DNA of 32,593 nt from Psilocybe azurescens (Eukaryota; Basidiomycota; Agaricomycetes; Agaricales; Agrocybaceae). The notes beneath the pieces are model-generated. The model was not told the DNA's origin and searched no databases. It saw only the letters and a list, made by a program, of their open reading frames with translations. The position numbers were made by a program, and so were the translations under genes. The DNA is taken from positions 1 through 32,593 of the forward strand of contig JAJIRX010000318.1 of assembly GCA_023853785.1 (NCBI GenBank), written 5' to 3'. Shown here in pieces: positions 20,764 through 31,767 of this stretch (position 1 is the first letter of the stretch; every line of letters starts with the position of its first letter).

Positions 20764-23000
20764 TTAGTCTGAGTCAGAATCACTAGTCTCTTCATCTAAT
20801 CCTAATTCTTCATTTTCATCATCACTATCTGAAGACTCTGCCTTTCTTTTCTGCTTTGCAATGTCATATTTTGTGTGGTAAAATAGCATTGTGTGTAGAA
20901 ACCAATTGAAATTGCCAGGTGTCATACATTTAAGTATAGATTCAAAACCACCCAGCCATGCATTTAATTGTTCACACACTTGTGTATTAAAGGCTTTCTG
21001 GGCATATGCATTGCCATTATCATCATATGCAATAATTACAAGATTTGGAGCTGAACCATCACCTGGAAGGATTGCAGTACTTTCGACAAAGATAATCATT
21101 GGCTCGGTGATTAATATAATGGTAAGTGTCCACAATAAATCTTGATGTTTTTTCCACATAGCATCCCAACTTCCATTGGTAACAGCTGTTTGCAACACTT
21201 GACATCCTTTGTCAATACATATGTAATCAGGACAAGATTCTTCTGTCTTATAAACAGACTGCAAAAACTTTAATATATTTGTTGTGGATTCTGACCTATC
21301 AAATTTTGTCCATGCAATCACAACTCCACATGGTGCACAAATAGTTTCTACACAGTAATATCGAGCAGGACTAAAATAATTTGGCGATGGAGGAGGCTCC
21401 TCATTATTATTATCATGACATTGAGTATTTGGTCCTTTTTTTGGGATGCCAAACTTGACTTTCACCAGGTCTTTGTAACATTCTACGCACACCAGACTGA
21501 GTTTGGTGAGAATGATATTTGGTGTATTTTTTCCATTCTGCCTGATGTCTTTGACATGCACTAGTTTTTCCCATTCGAGTATTTGTACAATCTCAAACAA
21601 GACAACGAGATCCATACTCTTGCAGATGGTGATCACACAATGATCCTCCTAGAGAATTTGCAAGATTATTTGCAGTGATCAATTGCACAATGCTATAAAT
21701 AAAAGTTAATTCTCTGTAAAGTAAAATACTAGTAAATTTACCATTGGTCCCATTACAATTCCATCAAGAACAACCATTTTCACATATTTCTTATCTATAT
21801 CCATTGCATCTGATTCATCTGAACTATCTTCAGATATAGGTGATGATGCATTTTCAATATCCTCCATCTCTTCAGCCAATAGAGGTATAGCACTGTTTTC
21901 ATCAACTCCAACTACAGCTGCTGGATTATTAAAAATAGCATCACTAGATTTTTGTATTCCTGTGTGCATTCTTTACAAGCATGTTTATCAGCTGCTCTTA
22001 TAATCCCTTGTTCTTCTAATACTGCATATGCTTGAGTAGTAACCTCTGTAATATTAAGAGGGTCTTGGAGTTCAAGTTCAATTTGAGATTCACCAGCAAT
22101 TGTACGTAATGAGTCTTTCACAAAAGCTTGCCAAATATGAGCGCGGCCAAGATTAAAATCTGGTGTTCCATATGTAATATTCCAATAGTCAGAATATGCA
22201 GAAGGTGAAGCATGAAAGCTATATGTTGCATTGATAGCAGCACTTGAAAACAACCGATCAACCCACAAATTAGAGCCAATTTTGAGGTACTTGGCTGAGT
22301 TAAGATAAACACGCTTTGGTTGTGTTGATCTATAACTAGTAGCAAGATATCTCTCATGATCTGCAGAATATAATGTATTGCATGTGGAACATTTACCAGT
22401 CAAAACAGGAACCTTCTTGTGAATCTTGTGGTGTTTTATCAATGTTACAAGTGGTATGTCCCGCTCTCTTGTAGTCTGTACCAATAATCTTGCTTCACAT
22501 GTACATGTTCCACAAACAAATGAAGGTGGACATATTACATGTGCAGGTTGGATTTCTTCAAGTGAAACAGGAAGAAGCTTTCCAGTATATTTGCCTTCAT
22601 TGTAAGGTGTCAAGTCTAATCCAACAGCCATTGCATTAAGCTTAGTAGCAATATAATCATTTTTATTCTTTGCTGATAAAGTAGCTTCAAAATCATTATC
22701 AGAAAACAAAGTACTAGTTTTCTTTTTTCCTATTTGATCCTTTAATGCCCTAGTTAGACCAATTATCCATCCAGATATTTGAACTTCTCTCTCTTCTTTA
22801 AGTTCACTATGTTGTTGACGAAAATGAAGATTCAATAAATCTGAGTTTTCAGTGAGGGTAAATAAAAGCACCAAGACTGTTGCAAGTGATATTTTTTGCC
22901 AAAGTTTGATTCAATTATATGATTAAAAGCCTGGAAGGAGATCTCTGGAAATTTATTGTCTGTTTGATTTCCAGAAACTAAAGACACCAGATTGAACCAG
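20764..23000 (-). pseudogene. KDZ-associated cysteine-rich (CxC-type) transposon gene, frame-broken
   Basis: The N-terminal part has EISFQAFNHIIES near 22930 and, after a shift near 22870, LNLHFRQQHSELKEEREVQI. A cysteine cluster follows: VICPPSFVCGTCTCEARLL, then GKCSTCNTLYSADH (near 22350-22400). Next is PDFNLGRAHIWQAFVKDSLR (near 22120-22180) and IIRAADKHACKECTQEY near 21975-22010. The acidic segment ISEDSSDESDAMDIDKKYVK leads to VVLDGIVMGPM, with an intron at 21741-21693. A second Cys/His-rich segment (HCAIDHC, GGSLCDHH) is in a different frame and has stops. Then come NYFSPARYYCVETICAPCG, VVIAWTKFD, YICIDKGCQ, CEQLNAWLGGFES and GNFNWFLHTMLFYHTKYD, with an acidic end and stop at 20764. 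Breaks occur at T5 21949, T6 21148 and others. Genes of this kind accompany Kyakuja-Dileera-Zisupton transposons in mushrooms. Confidence 0.82.
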
Positions 23001-23194
23001 ATTAAAAGCCATATTAAAACCCAAGATTTTGATAGATATGACATAGCAAAAAGACAAAACAGAAGCCAGCTATTGTACAAATTTGACACAATCGATTTAC
23101 AAACTTTTAAAATGAAAAAAGAAACAATCGCTTACTCAGTTGCTTTTCTCTTACCCTTGGCAATTCTTTTACATTGTTGTGCCTCTGTTTCATT

Positions 23195-25185
23195 CTAATT
23201 GTCCTCCTCCTCCTCTGAACTTTTTTTCTTCTTCTTTAGCTTCTCATCAGATTTTCTTCCTTTCAACTTCTCTTCCAATTTTTCCCCCAACTTCTGTTTA
23301 CTCAAACTTGCCACTGCATTCTTCTTCAAGTTTCCCACAGTACCTTCTCTTACATTCAACCAGTCCACCAAATCAGTCCATGCCAAGTTCCTATCATCAT
23401 CTCCCCAAAGTTCTTCAGTAGTCATACAATCAGGTTGATCTTCAAGCCAATCAACCATTTCTGTATAGTTTGTTGCACGTTTAAGAGGTTTTGCCCAATG
23501 TGTGTAATACTGAGTCTTCGAAAGAAAAATATTGACCAAGTCCACATAGGATGGAACCCAAGGTGTTGCTTCACAATCAAGACCAGCCTGAGCAATATGC
23601 CTCATCCATGCATCACTATACTTTAACTTCTCCATGATATCAAGAACTCGAGATAGCTCTTTGTACTTGGCATAGACAGCTTTGGATAAAAAGCATAGTT
23701 GGCGGACCAACATAAGGCAATGTAGTATCAATCTCCAAGAAAAGAAGGAGGGTCTCAATCTGCAGCATAGAAAGGTATGTTGGACCAGCATTTGGAAATG
23801 CAGACAATGTTTTGACATGCAAAGCATGAGAACTAGATGAACCAGATGCTGAATGTGAAAACTCAGACAAAGAACTGCGAGATGGTACAGAAGTTGAGCG
23901 ACGAGAGAAAAAAAGATGGTGGTATCGCAGATGCAACCTCAAGATTGTTTTCCTATTCTATTTAAATAACAAATACCTAATTAGAAAACAGAGAACCTAC
24001 CAAAAAGAGAGTCACTGCAGGCCCATAAGGAGTTCGTGTCCAATTAATGCGTTCATGCATGTCATCAATCACCTGATTATAGTGACCTTTGACTATCCAT
24101 TTCTCTTGATGAAGCACATAGATGCGATGATTATCTTCTGTTCAACCATATTTATTAATAATTCAGAAAAGTCAAAAATAGAGACATACTTCGAACTGGA
24201 GAGTAGCGCCTTGCAACACCAGTGAGAACAGAAGCAATTTTCTCCTCATATGGAAGTTGAACACTCATAATAGCTGACTCATCAATGTTGAGTGAAGTGG
24301 GTCGATCTTTTAAAACAAAGAAATTGACAGTTGCATCAAGTTCGATATGATCTGGAGACTTATTGCGCAAATCCCAGTCCCCAATGTTGGACACATTGCC
24401 AACTGCATTCCCTCAAGTATCCCTCCAAAGATTTAGATGCACCACTGCAATTTTCTTGTCTTCCTCTCTCAATAGGTTTGGGCTGCAGTGGACTATTTAT
24501 TTGAACATCTATATTATTTAAGAAACTAAATACACAATAATAATGGCAATAATAATAAAAATACCATGATCAGGGCCTACAGTGGAAGAGGCATCATCTC
24601 GATGTACATGGCCTGCAGCAATAGTGGTGGACACAACCAAACCATCAGCAGCAGTGAGAGGGCCACTGCTGTGGTTGGAGATTCCCATAGAATAATCAAC
24701 AGCAGCCACAGTGGTGGAAGGTGCACTGGACTGATGTGGTGGTAGGCCTGAAGGCTTGGAAAGGAACTCACTATCAGCAGCAGTGGTGGGAAGCACACTG
24801 CGCTGACTATGAGGCTTGCCTTTGGGTGGGCCATATTGAACACCAGGTTTGATGGGTGCAGAAGGGGTGCATCATCATCATCATTGTCAGTAGTGGTACC
24901 CTGAGAAGGGGCAGGGGAGGCACTGTCCTCACTGCTGCTGCTGTCCTCGTTCTCCATGGTCTTCTTGGCCTTGGTCCCTGTGATCTCCGGCTCCCACACT
25001 ACCCGTGCACAGCTGTTGGACACAGTGGGAGGGGGAGGGAGAATGGAGGTGGGAGAACGAGGAGGGCGCTCAGGAGGGGCTACCGAGGTGGCAGCCCCAT
25101 CGAGCTTCCATTGCTGTGTCGATGTTTTGCGGCTGTGGGGGGGGGGGGGGGGGGATGAATTGGTTAGCACTGGAAATGCTCGCAA
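23195..25185 (-). pseudogene. Multi-exon gene of unknown family upstream of the KDZ-associated gene
   Basis: I do not recognise this protein. Reading leftwards, an acidic low-complexity part (ENEDSSSSEDSASP, DNDDDDAP near 24870-24960) shifts by one base. It continues as VQYGPPKGKPHSQRSVLPTT and AVDYSMGISNHSSGPLTAAD. Intron 24564-24493 leads to VGNVSNIGDWDLRNKSPDHI, LDATVNFFVLKDRPTSLNID and YEEKIASVLTGVARRYSP. Intron 24189-24138 leads to HRIYVLHQEKWIVKGHYNQV and DDMHERINWTRTPYGPAVTL. Intron 24000-23953 follows. A shift at the A7 run 23908-23914 gives SSLSEFSHSASGSSSSHAL and FLEIDTTLPYVGPP. Another shift near 23690 gives KAVYAKYKELSRVLDIMEKL, EDQPDCMTTEELWGDDD and a Lys/Glu-rich tail with a stop at 23195. 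The composition and intron phases argue for a real, recently broken gene. It shares strand with the KDZ-associated gene. Confidence 0.55.
25137..25154. repeat. Run of 18 G
   Basis: An uninterrupted poly-G/poly-C tract. On the minus strand it would encode poly-Pro in the unknown gene. Its length is unreliable in most sequencing chemistries, so it is a likely site of frame error. Confidence 0.9.
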
Positions 25186-25660
25186 AATGCAAGCACACGC
25201 ATGTTTTGAGGGTGCCTTGCCTCTGGCACCCTTCCCCGTTCCCTTTCCTCTTGCTGCTGCCCCTTTCGCACCCCTTCCTACCCCCCTTTCGCAATCGCGA
25301 TCGCCTCTTCATGGTCATGGGCGGCGGCGTCGTCCCCCTGGTCGTCCTCTGTGCGGTCCGCGGCGTCGTCGTTGTCCTCACCCTCGTCGGCCTCTGCTCC
25401 TTCCCCAGCTGCGGTTTTCGTCCGTTTGGTGGCCGACTTGTCAATGTTCGACTGGTTCTGCTTGCAGGAAACATGCGGCTTGGGAGGGGAAAGAGGGGGA
25501 GCAGCAATAGTGGTGGTGCACGATTTGAGGCGCAGCTCGCGCTTCGCTGGGTGGCGGTGGGCGTTTCATAGAGAGAGGAAGGAGGGGGAGAGGGAGGGGA
25601 TCGATGTTTGGGTGGTGGGGAAGGAGGGGAGAGGAGAGTGGATGGGGGAAAGGGAAGCAA
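25155..25660 (-). other. GC-rich low-complexity segment, possible 5' part of the unknown gene
   Basis: GC content rises sharply here. The minus strand has several overlapping open frames. One reads HVSCKQNQSNIDKSATKRTK and then a long acidic tract (AADRTEDDQGDDAAAHDHEE), which looks more like a natural disordered region than the Pro/Arg-rich alternative frame. A start MKRPPPPSEARAAP lies near 25570 in another frame. I cannot fix the true N-terminus. Confidence 0.3.
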
Positions 25661-25836
25661 GAATCAAACTGACAAAGTGGTGATGTAACATGGAAACCGT
25701 GACGCCGGCTGTTTCCAAGATGCCGAAATCACGCGTGTTTGATGGACGGATTTTCGGACCGTTTAAGGGTCCAAAAATATGTCCGGCTGATCGGTATCCC
25801 ATCAAACGGTTACCAATCAATCAAAATCGTATGTAA
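25661..25836. other. Spacer without a gene
   Basis: Contains imperfect inverted words (TTTGATGG near 25738, CCATCAAACGG near 25798) that might mark a transposon end, but no clear terminal repeat can be defined. Confidence 0.3.
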
Positions 25837-26187
25837 ATTAATTAATTGATTCTAATCTACATCACAATGATCATCATAATGATTGTAACAATGAGCACCA
25901 TGTGGATGCCAGTAATCAATTGATTCTAATCTACATCATAATGATCATCATAATGATCGTAACAATGAGCACCATGCGGACGCTAGTAATTAATTGATTC
26001 TACATCATAATGATCATCATATTGATCATAACAATGAGCACCATGCGGACGCTAGTAATTAATTGATTCTACATCATAATGATCATCATATTGATCATAA
26101 CAATGAGCACCATGCGGACGCCAGTAATTAATTGATTCTAATCTACATCATAATGATCGTAACAATGAGCACCATGCGGACGCCAGT
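25837..26187. repeat. Tandem array of five units (75, 74, 69, 69, 62 bp)
   Basis: Each unit has AATTAATTGATTCTA, CATCATAATGATCATCAT, GTAACAATGAGCACCATG and CGGACGCCAGT. The units end at 25913, 25987, 26056, 26125 and 26187. Later units are shorter through loss of TAATC or of one ATCAT step. It ends at the start of the GGATTCC-like cluster that precedes the Tnp2 gene. Confidence 0.9.
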
Positions 26188-26400
26188 CTGTTTTTGGTTC
26201 TGTTCTTGGTTCCGTTCGCGGGGTAATCCGTTTTGTAAATGGATTCCGTTTAATTCCGCTGCGGAATCTGCCATTCCGCTGGAATTGATAATAAATAATA
26301 TGGCAGGGCCTTGTGCCATATTTCTGCACTCATTCCCAGCTGAATGGCGGATTCCATGGCGGACTCCGGCGGACTCCAGCCAGAATATGTGGGGACACAA
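26188..26400. repeat. Cluster of GGATTCC/GGAATCC-like words left of Tnp2
   Basis: Variants such as GGATTCCG, CGGAATC, GGCGGATTCCATGG, GGACTCCGG and GGACTCCAG are packed into about 200 bases in both orientations. CACTA transposons carry subterminal arrays of short motifs in both orientations that bind an accessory protein. A matching cluster lies on the far side of the gene (31290-31580). Confidence 0.45.
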
Positions 26401-29400
26401 AAGCCCTCCCAATCCCAACCACCTGCCAATGTTCTCCCTGCAACTCAAGCTACGTCAGACCACCCATCTTTACGTCTGACCCGGAAGCTATGGTCACTCT
26501 CAGAAACTGAGAGCGCAACAGTCGGACTAAAAGGCACACAAGATCCTCGATAAGATTGATAAAGACGCCCAGATATGCCTCCATAAGCTTGCTGGCACCG
26601 CATCACCTGCTGAATTGACGATCTTGGAATCAGAGGCAAAACACTTATGCCCCGCTTTCGAAGCTGTAACACGCCAGGTTCCATCATTGGATGAGCATAG
26701 GAAAGTTATCGACCAGCGTCTATCCCTCATCGAGGCTGGATTGGAACAACTCCGATTGTTGCACCCGAGGTCCAATGACGAACCTTTGGAATATAACTCC
26801 AGTGAGTTTCTTTTGTTCTTTTACATTTTCCCTTCAGTTAACCTTATCTCACTTATTAGATCATCACTTCGACTGAGCCATCGACTTGTATAGCCCAGTA
26901 GCTCAGATGACGATGTTCATTGCCGTTATCTGCACTGTTATGATCGGTGTTAGCCGTGATATGGGGAATCTCATTCTGAGACTCTTTTCTCTTACTCTTC
27001 GGTGGGCTTTCAGAGATTGCGATGGCAATTTGGATGCTATACGGTCTTCAATTATGGACCAGATACCTTCTATGGTGGAAACAGTCTTATCAAAATTCAA
27101 TCTTGATGGGAAGACTACTATCTATGCCACGTGTCCCGAATGCCACTGTACATATCTGCCAACATTCAAGCCTGGCTCTAGCATCCCTCATTACCCCAAA
27201 CGATGCACCAACCGCCCTTATCCAGGTGCAGAAGAATGTGATTCCCCTCTTCTCAACTCTCAATCACCCAACGACAACACATCCCCACAGCCTCTAAACC
27301 CTACGTTGTTTATGATTTCCACAATTACCTTGCCAGTCTGCTATCTAGGACAGACTTAGAAGATATCATGGATCGTTCTTGTGACAAACTCATGGAAACC
27401 ATTGAGTGGTAGTGACAAACGTTTTCATATTATAGGGATCTATCCACAGATGTGATTTGAATAGGGCCTAAGGGTAATGAGATGCATTTCATTCTTTCAT
27501 AACAAGCCTAGCCTGACTATCATTACCAGTGGGCATTTAGTTCTTTCAATCCAAGTCTGGCTATCATTATTGTGGCCATTTCATTTCTTTCAAACCTGGC
27601 CTGGCTATCATCAGGAATTTCATTATCTATAGAACTCATTACTTTGGGACTATTATTATATTTCATAATTTCTGAGTATTTCATTAACATTGTAATATCA
27701 TAACTTCTTGAATTGTAATGCCAAGGATTTCATAATCTTCTAGGATTATCTTATCCCCATGGGGATATTACAAATTTGAAAACTTTCATAAACTAAAGGT
27801 GAAGGTATCTCATTACTTCTATATATTTCATTCATTTATTTGGCTATCATAACTTAGAGAATTTAATGTGATAGAACCTGCATTGCTATATATAGTAACA
27901 AAAACATATATTTGGGCATTTCCTTATGTCACCACCCCAGGTGGATGGGATCAGGTGATATCTTATATAATGTTTTAATTTGAGGCCATAATTTGAAGAG
28001 AGCTAAGGTATATCTATTAAATAGAGGCAACTAACAGGTCATGCATATGTGTTATGTAATCTTATATAATAAATTCTCATCTGCATTGGAATATATTGGT
28101 ATTTATCCTGGGATAATGAAATAGGGCACAAGGAAATGAAATACCTGTTTGTATTGAAAAAAATGAAATAGCCACAATAATGATAGCCAGACTTGGATTG
28201 AAAGAAATGAAATGCCCACTGGTAATGATAGTCAGGCTAGGCTTGTTATGAGAGAATGAAATGCATCTCATTACCCTTAGGCCCTATTCAAATCACATCT
28301 GTGGATAGGTCCCTAAAATATGAAAACCGCTGGTCACTACTATTGAACCATCAACAAGAAGGAGTTGGCGCCATCCTACGTTACAGATGTTTTCCAAGGT
28401 GAATATATTTGCACCTTCAAAGGTCCTATCAAAGGCCAGCTTTTTGTCGACTGGCCTGGAACAGAAGGCCACTACCTTTTGCGATCAACATGGACTTTTT
28501 TTAGCACCGGAAGGGATGACTATCCGAGGAGCAACCGCATCCAGTGGCATTATTTCTCTGTCTTGCTTAAATCTTCCACTGGAAATGCGCAACAATAATG
28601 AAAATATATACCTTGCTAGTGTCATTCCGGGTCCTAATGAACCCCGTTTGACTGAACTTAACCATTATGTTCATCCCATCGTTGACCAATTTGTGGAATC
28701 TTGGGAGCGTGGTGTGCGCTACACTCAAACAGAAAACCATCTGACCGGTCGTTGTACTCGTAGTGCAATTGCAATTGCAGTCTGTGATCTCCCAGGTGGT
28801 CATAAACTTAGCCAGACTGCAAATCACAGCAGCCATTTCTGTTGCACAAGGTGTACTTGCTTTCACAAATCAACTCTTGGCCAAACTGATTTCAAGAATT
28901 GGCAACTCCGTGATTGTAATGTGCTGCGTGAGCATGCTATGGAATGGAAGAACGCCACCACACGTAAAGAGCTGGATCATCTGTTTTCTGCCCATGGTGT
29001 TCGTTGGTCTGAGCTTTGGCGTCTTCCATATTGGGACCCTCCAAGGATGCTGGTTGTCAACTCCATGCACTGCCTCTTAGAAGGCCTCTGCCAATACCAT
29101 TTTCGAGAGGTTCTCAAGCTGACATCTGCCTCAGCCACTGCCAACGCCCCACAACCCAATGCCTTCGACTACCAGTTCCAGCAGCCAGACACAAACTCTG
29201 GGTTGGCTGAAAATGTGGTCAAGCAGGTGTCTCAGATCCACAATCTCCTCGTCGCTCCTCTTTTGGTTGCAGAGCCTGACTTAGAAGCAGCTTTCCTGGC
29301 TCTGACACATAAACTTCACCAAAAAAACAAAGATGCTATTGTTTACATGGCGAAGAGCCTAAATCTCTCTCACAGCCATCCGCGTGCAACAAAACTTCAG

Positions 29401-30744
29401 TGGGCCAAAGAACTTTGTACTTGGGTTTGTTGCTAATTCTACTTGAAGTTATGAACATGACTAATGCTCTTCTATGCAGCGCCACAAGTTTCCAACTTCA
29501 GTGCCCACTGAGTTCACTCCTAAACTAGTCACTGCCAACGTTATGGATCGTATCTGCTGTCGTGAAAGAAACCTCCACACCATCATGGCTCTCATCTGTA
29601 CCCTATAACTTTAGTGATGCTGCTGCAGGCACACTCAAAGCTGATGAGTGGAGGACAATGGCCACAGTATATCTTCCCATTGCACTGATTAGTCTATAGA
29701 ATATGGAGACAAGTCATCCATTGCCATCAGCCTCAGCCACTACAAAAGGTGCTTGACCACACTATGGCACTTGTATCGGCTGTTTCATTGGCCTGCCGAT
29801 GTACAATGATTCAATTTTGAATGGACGCTTACCAAGACAACTTGACATTTTGGTATTCAAATCTCTGTCAGCTTCATCCTGAGAGCAGTTATTGTGTTAA
29901 TGCACACATGGCTTTTCATGTGTACAATTTCCTCCATTTGTTTGGGCCTGTTCGTTTATGGTGGCGTTTCCCATTTGAATGTTTAATTGGCATTTTGCAA
30001 TGCCTTCCTCATAATCACAAGCATGGTAAGTCAAGTCTTTCCTTTTCTTGCTTCTTCTGATCACCTCTTATCAGGTCAAATTGAAATGATGATGACTCTC
30101 TCTTTTCTCAAGGTGACAAAGCTGAAGCAGTGGCTTCAACACCCTGACTGCCCAGCTTTTTACAAGAATGCAAAGTTGTTTTTGATAAAGCTTTTGGTAA
30201 AAGTGATGTTCAGAGTTCACCTGCAGACTCTGCCTTTGTTGTGGTGCCTTCTAACCTGCGTCACCTTGTCAAGGGCCCAAGAGTTGCCCTTTGTGCTTAT
30301 CATATCATGAACAAACTCATGTACTCCCGTTCCTCCATGCATCTAGGCAATAGCTTAGTCATGTTCTACCCCAAAGGCAATCGATCCAAATGTCCTGTTC
30401 CAGGTTTGATTGAACACATCATCGTTTATCCAACAAACAAGGTCCTATACACCATCCGACTACAGGTTGAAGCACAGATTGGTACCACTGATCCCTATGC
30501 TGAATACCCCCATTTTCCAGCTCAACTCTACCATAACCAGCTTTCTGACGACCTTGAAGTCATTCAACCTGACTGGGTTATATTGCATTATGTGCACTGG
30601 AACTTCAGCAAGGATCACTGTGTTGTTTTGAACCTATCCTGTGTATGTTTAAACACTGGAATCGCTTTTCATATGCTCTAGCTAACTATATTTTCAGGAT
30701 TAATGTCCTCGGCCAAATTCCGTGGTGTAAATCTGTTGACATAA
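26344..30744 (+). pseudogene. CACTA/EnSpm-type Tnp2 transposase, split by an insertion and frame-broken
   Basis: Tnp2 is the transposase of CACTA elements. The N-terminal part reads ASPAELTILESEAKHLCPAF and LDEHRKVIDQRLSLIEAGLE, then an intron (26802-26859). After HHFD a stop interrupts, then VICTVMIGVSRDMGNLIL, YATCPECHCTYLPTFKPG (27120-27178) and PHYPKRCTNRP, and in another frame SRTDLEDIMDRSCDKLMETI (27342-27403). A 936-bp element follows. The gene resumes with SYVTDVFQGEYICTFKGP and, after a shift at T7 28496-28502, APEGMTIRGATASSGIISLS, VIPGPNEPRLTELNHYVHPI, HSSHFCCTRCTCFH and VRWSELWRLPYWDPPRMLVV with NSMHCLLEGLCQYHFREVL. Intron about 29427-29479 and a broken stretch (ADEWRTMATVYLPIALISL then a stop near 29697) follow. 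Then come MAFHVYNFLHLFGPVRLWWR, an intron near 30026-30074, SNLRHLVKGPRVALCAYHIM, a last intron near 30641-30699 and a stop at 30742-30744. Confidence 0.87.
27406..28341. mobile_element. 936-bp inverted-repeat (MITE-like) element inserted in Tnp2
   Basis: The ends are inverted copies over about 170 bases. Each contains GTAGTGAC, TTTTCATATT, ATCCACAGATGTGATTTGAA, TAGGGCCTAAGGGTAATGAG and GCCTAGCCTGACTATCATTA. The inside is AT-rich with many TTTCATT words and no coding frame. ATTGA occurs on both sides (27401-27405 and 28342-28346) and rejoining there restores the Tnp2 coding order, so a 5-bp target duplication is likely. The extreme left end has two extra bases compared with the right. No transposase of its own is present. 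Confidence 0.85.
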
Positions 30745-31289
30745 TACACTGTTCTTCGATTTGTGTACCCTCTGTTTTGTGTCATAGGGCAATGAGTGGG
30801 CAATGAGCAGGTAATTACTTATAATCCCCTTGATATTTTAACAATCCATTTCTCTTTTGGCCTATATTTTTACAAAACTAGAGTTTAACTAATCTTGGAC
30901 TTGATATTGAGCCAGATTTTATATCATGAAAATAACTTTAGAAATAATTTTATCTTTATTGTCTCGAAGCGTTTGACTGTGAGGTCAGACAATAAAAATT
31001 CATTCCTCTTAAGGTAGTACTGGCTGAAAATCCATGCAATTCATGAAAAATGACCATGAATGGGAAACCATTACAAAAACAATAAGCTTTATTGACACGG
31101 AAACTGATAATAATAATTAAAACTTGGCCATATGTGGGTATTTATGTTTATCTGACATTTCAAATGAAATTAATTGCTGAAAAGTGCACTTTTAGTATGA
31201 AACCACTGAAGTGTGGGCACTGAGACGACGAGGCTTTGCATGAACATGATGGGGAGTGCGCTGGAGTTCATGAACATTGCGGCCAGTAC
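30745..31289. other. AT-rich stretch after Tnp2
   Basis: Nothing coding seen. It probably belongs to the 3' internal part of the CACTA element. Confidence 0.35.
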
Positions 31290-31580
31290 TTTACTGTCCC
31301 CCATTGATTCCAATGGATTCCATTTGGAATCCAACCGGTCCTGTTCAAGTCCAGCCAACATACATGGATTCCAGCTACATTCCAGTTCAGTTATATATTG
31401 ATTCCAGGTTGATTCCAATTAGTTAACTTCAACTGGAATGGATTAAAGTAACAAGAAAATGGAATCCAATTGGATTCTAGTTGGATTCCAGATAGAGTAG
31501 AACTTTATTAAAATTGACACTAGTCCTTGGATTTCCAGCTATTCCACCTTCATTCCAAAAAGGTTGAACTTGTTAAAAAT
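31290..31580. repeat. Cluster of GGATTCCA/TGGAATCC words right of Tnp2
   Basis: About a dozen near copies of ATTCCA, GGATTCC or GGAATCC lie here in both orientations, for example CCAATGGATTCCATTTGGAA and CCAATTGGATTCTAGTTGGA. Together with the cluster at 26188-26400 this brackets the Tnp2 gene. It could be the subterminal region of the same CACTA element. I could not find the terminal CACTA/TAGTG inverted repeat. Confidence 0.5.
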
Positions 31581-31767
31581 TAAATTAAACTACTATTTAT
31601 ATAGGTTCCACCTTTATTCCAGCCATTCAATGAAACTCTATAGCTGATTATGCTTGGTACAAAAATATAAATTAGACTTACCTAATAAAGGTTAGTATAA
31701 ATCAATGCAAATAATATATAAATATTTTATTTGTACACTAATATACACTTCTGTATATTTTCACTTA
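31581..31767. other. AT-rich spacer before the second KDZ-associated fragment
   Basis: No gene or repeat with confidence. The plus-strand Ile/Phe-rich frame beginning at 31705 is the shadow of AT-rich sequence and of the fragment on the other strand. Confidence 0.35.

Noticed and set aside
24956..25571. Plus-strand frames of 184 and 188 residues, Gly/Arg/Leu-rich
   Set aside because: They are antisense to the GC-rich low-complexity segment, include the G18 run and show no family resemblance.
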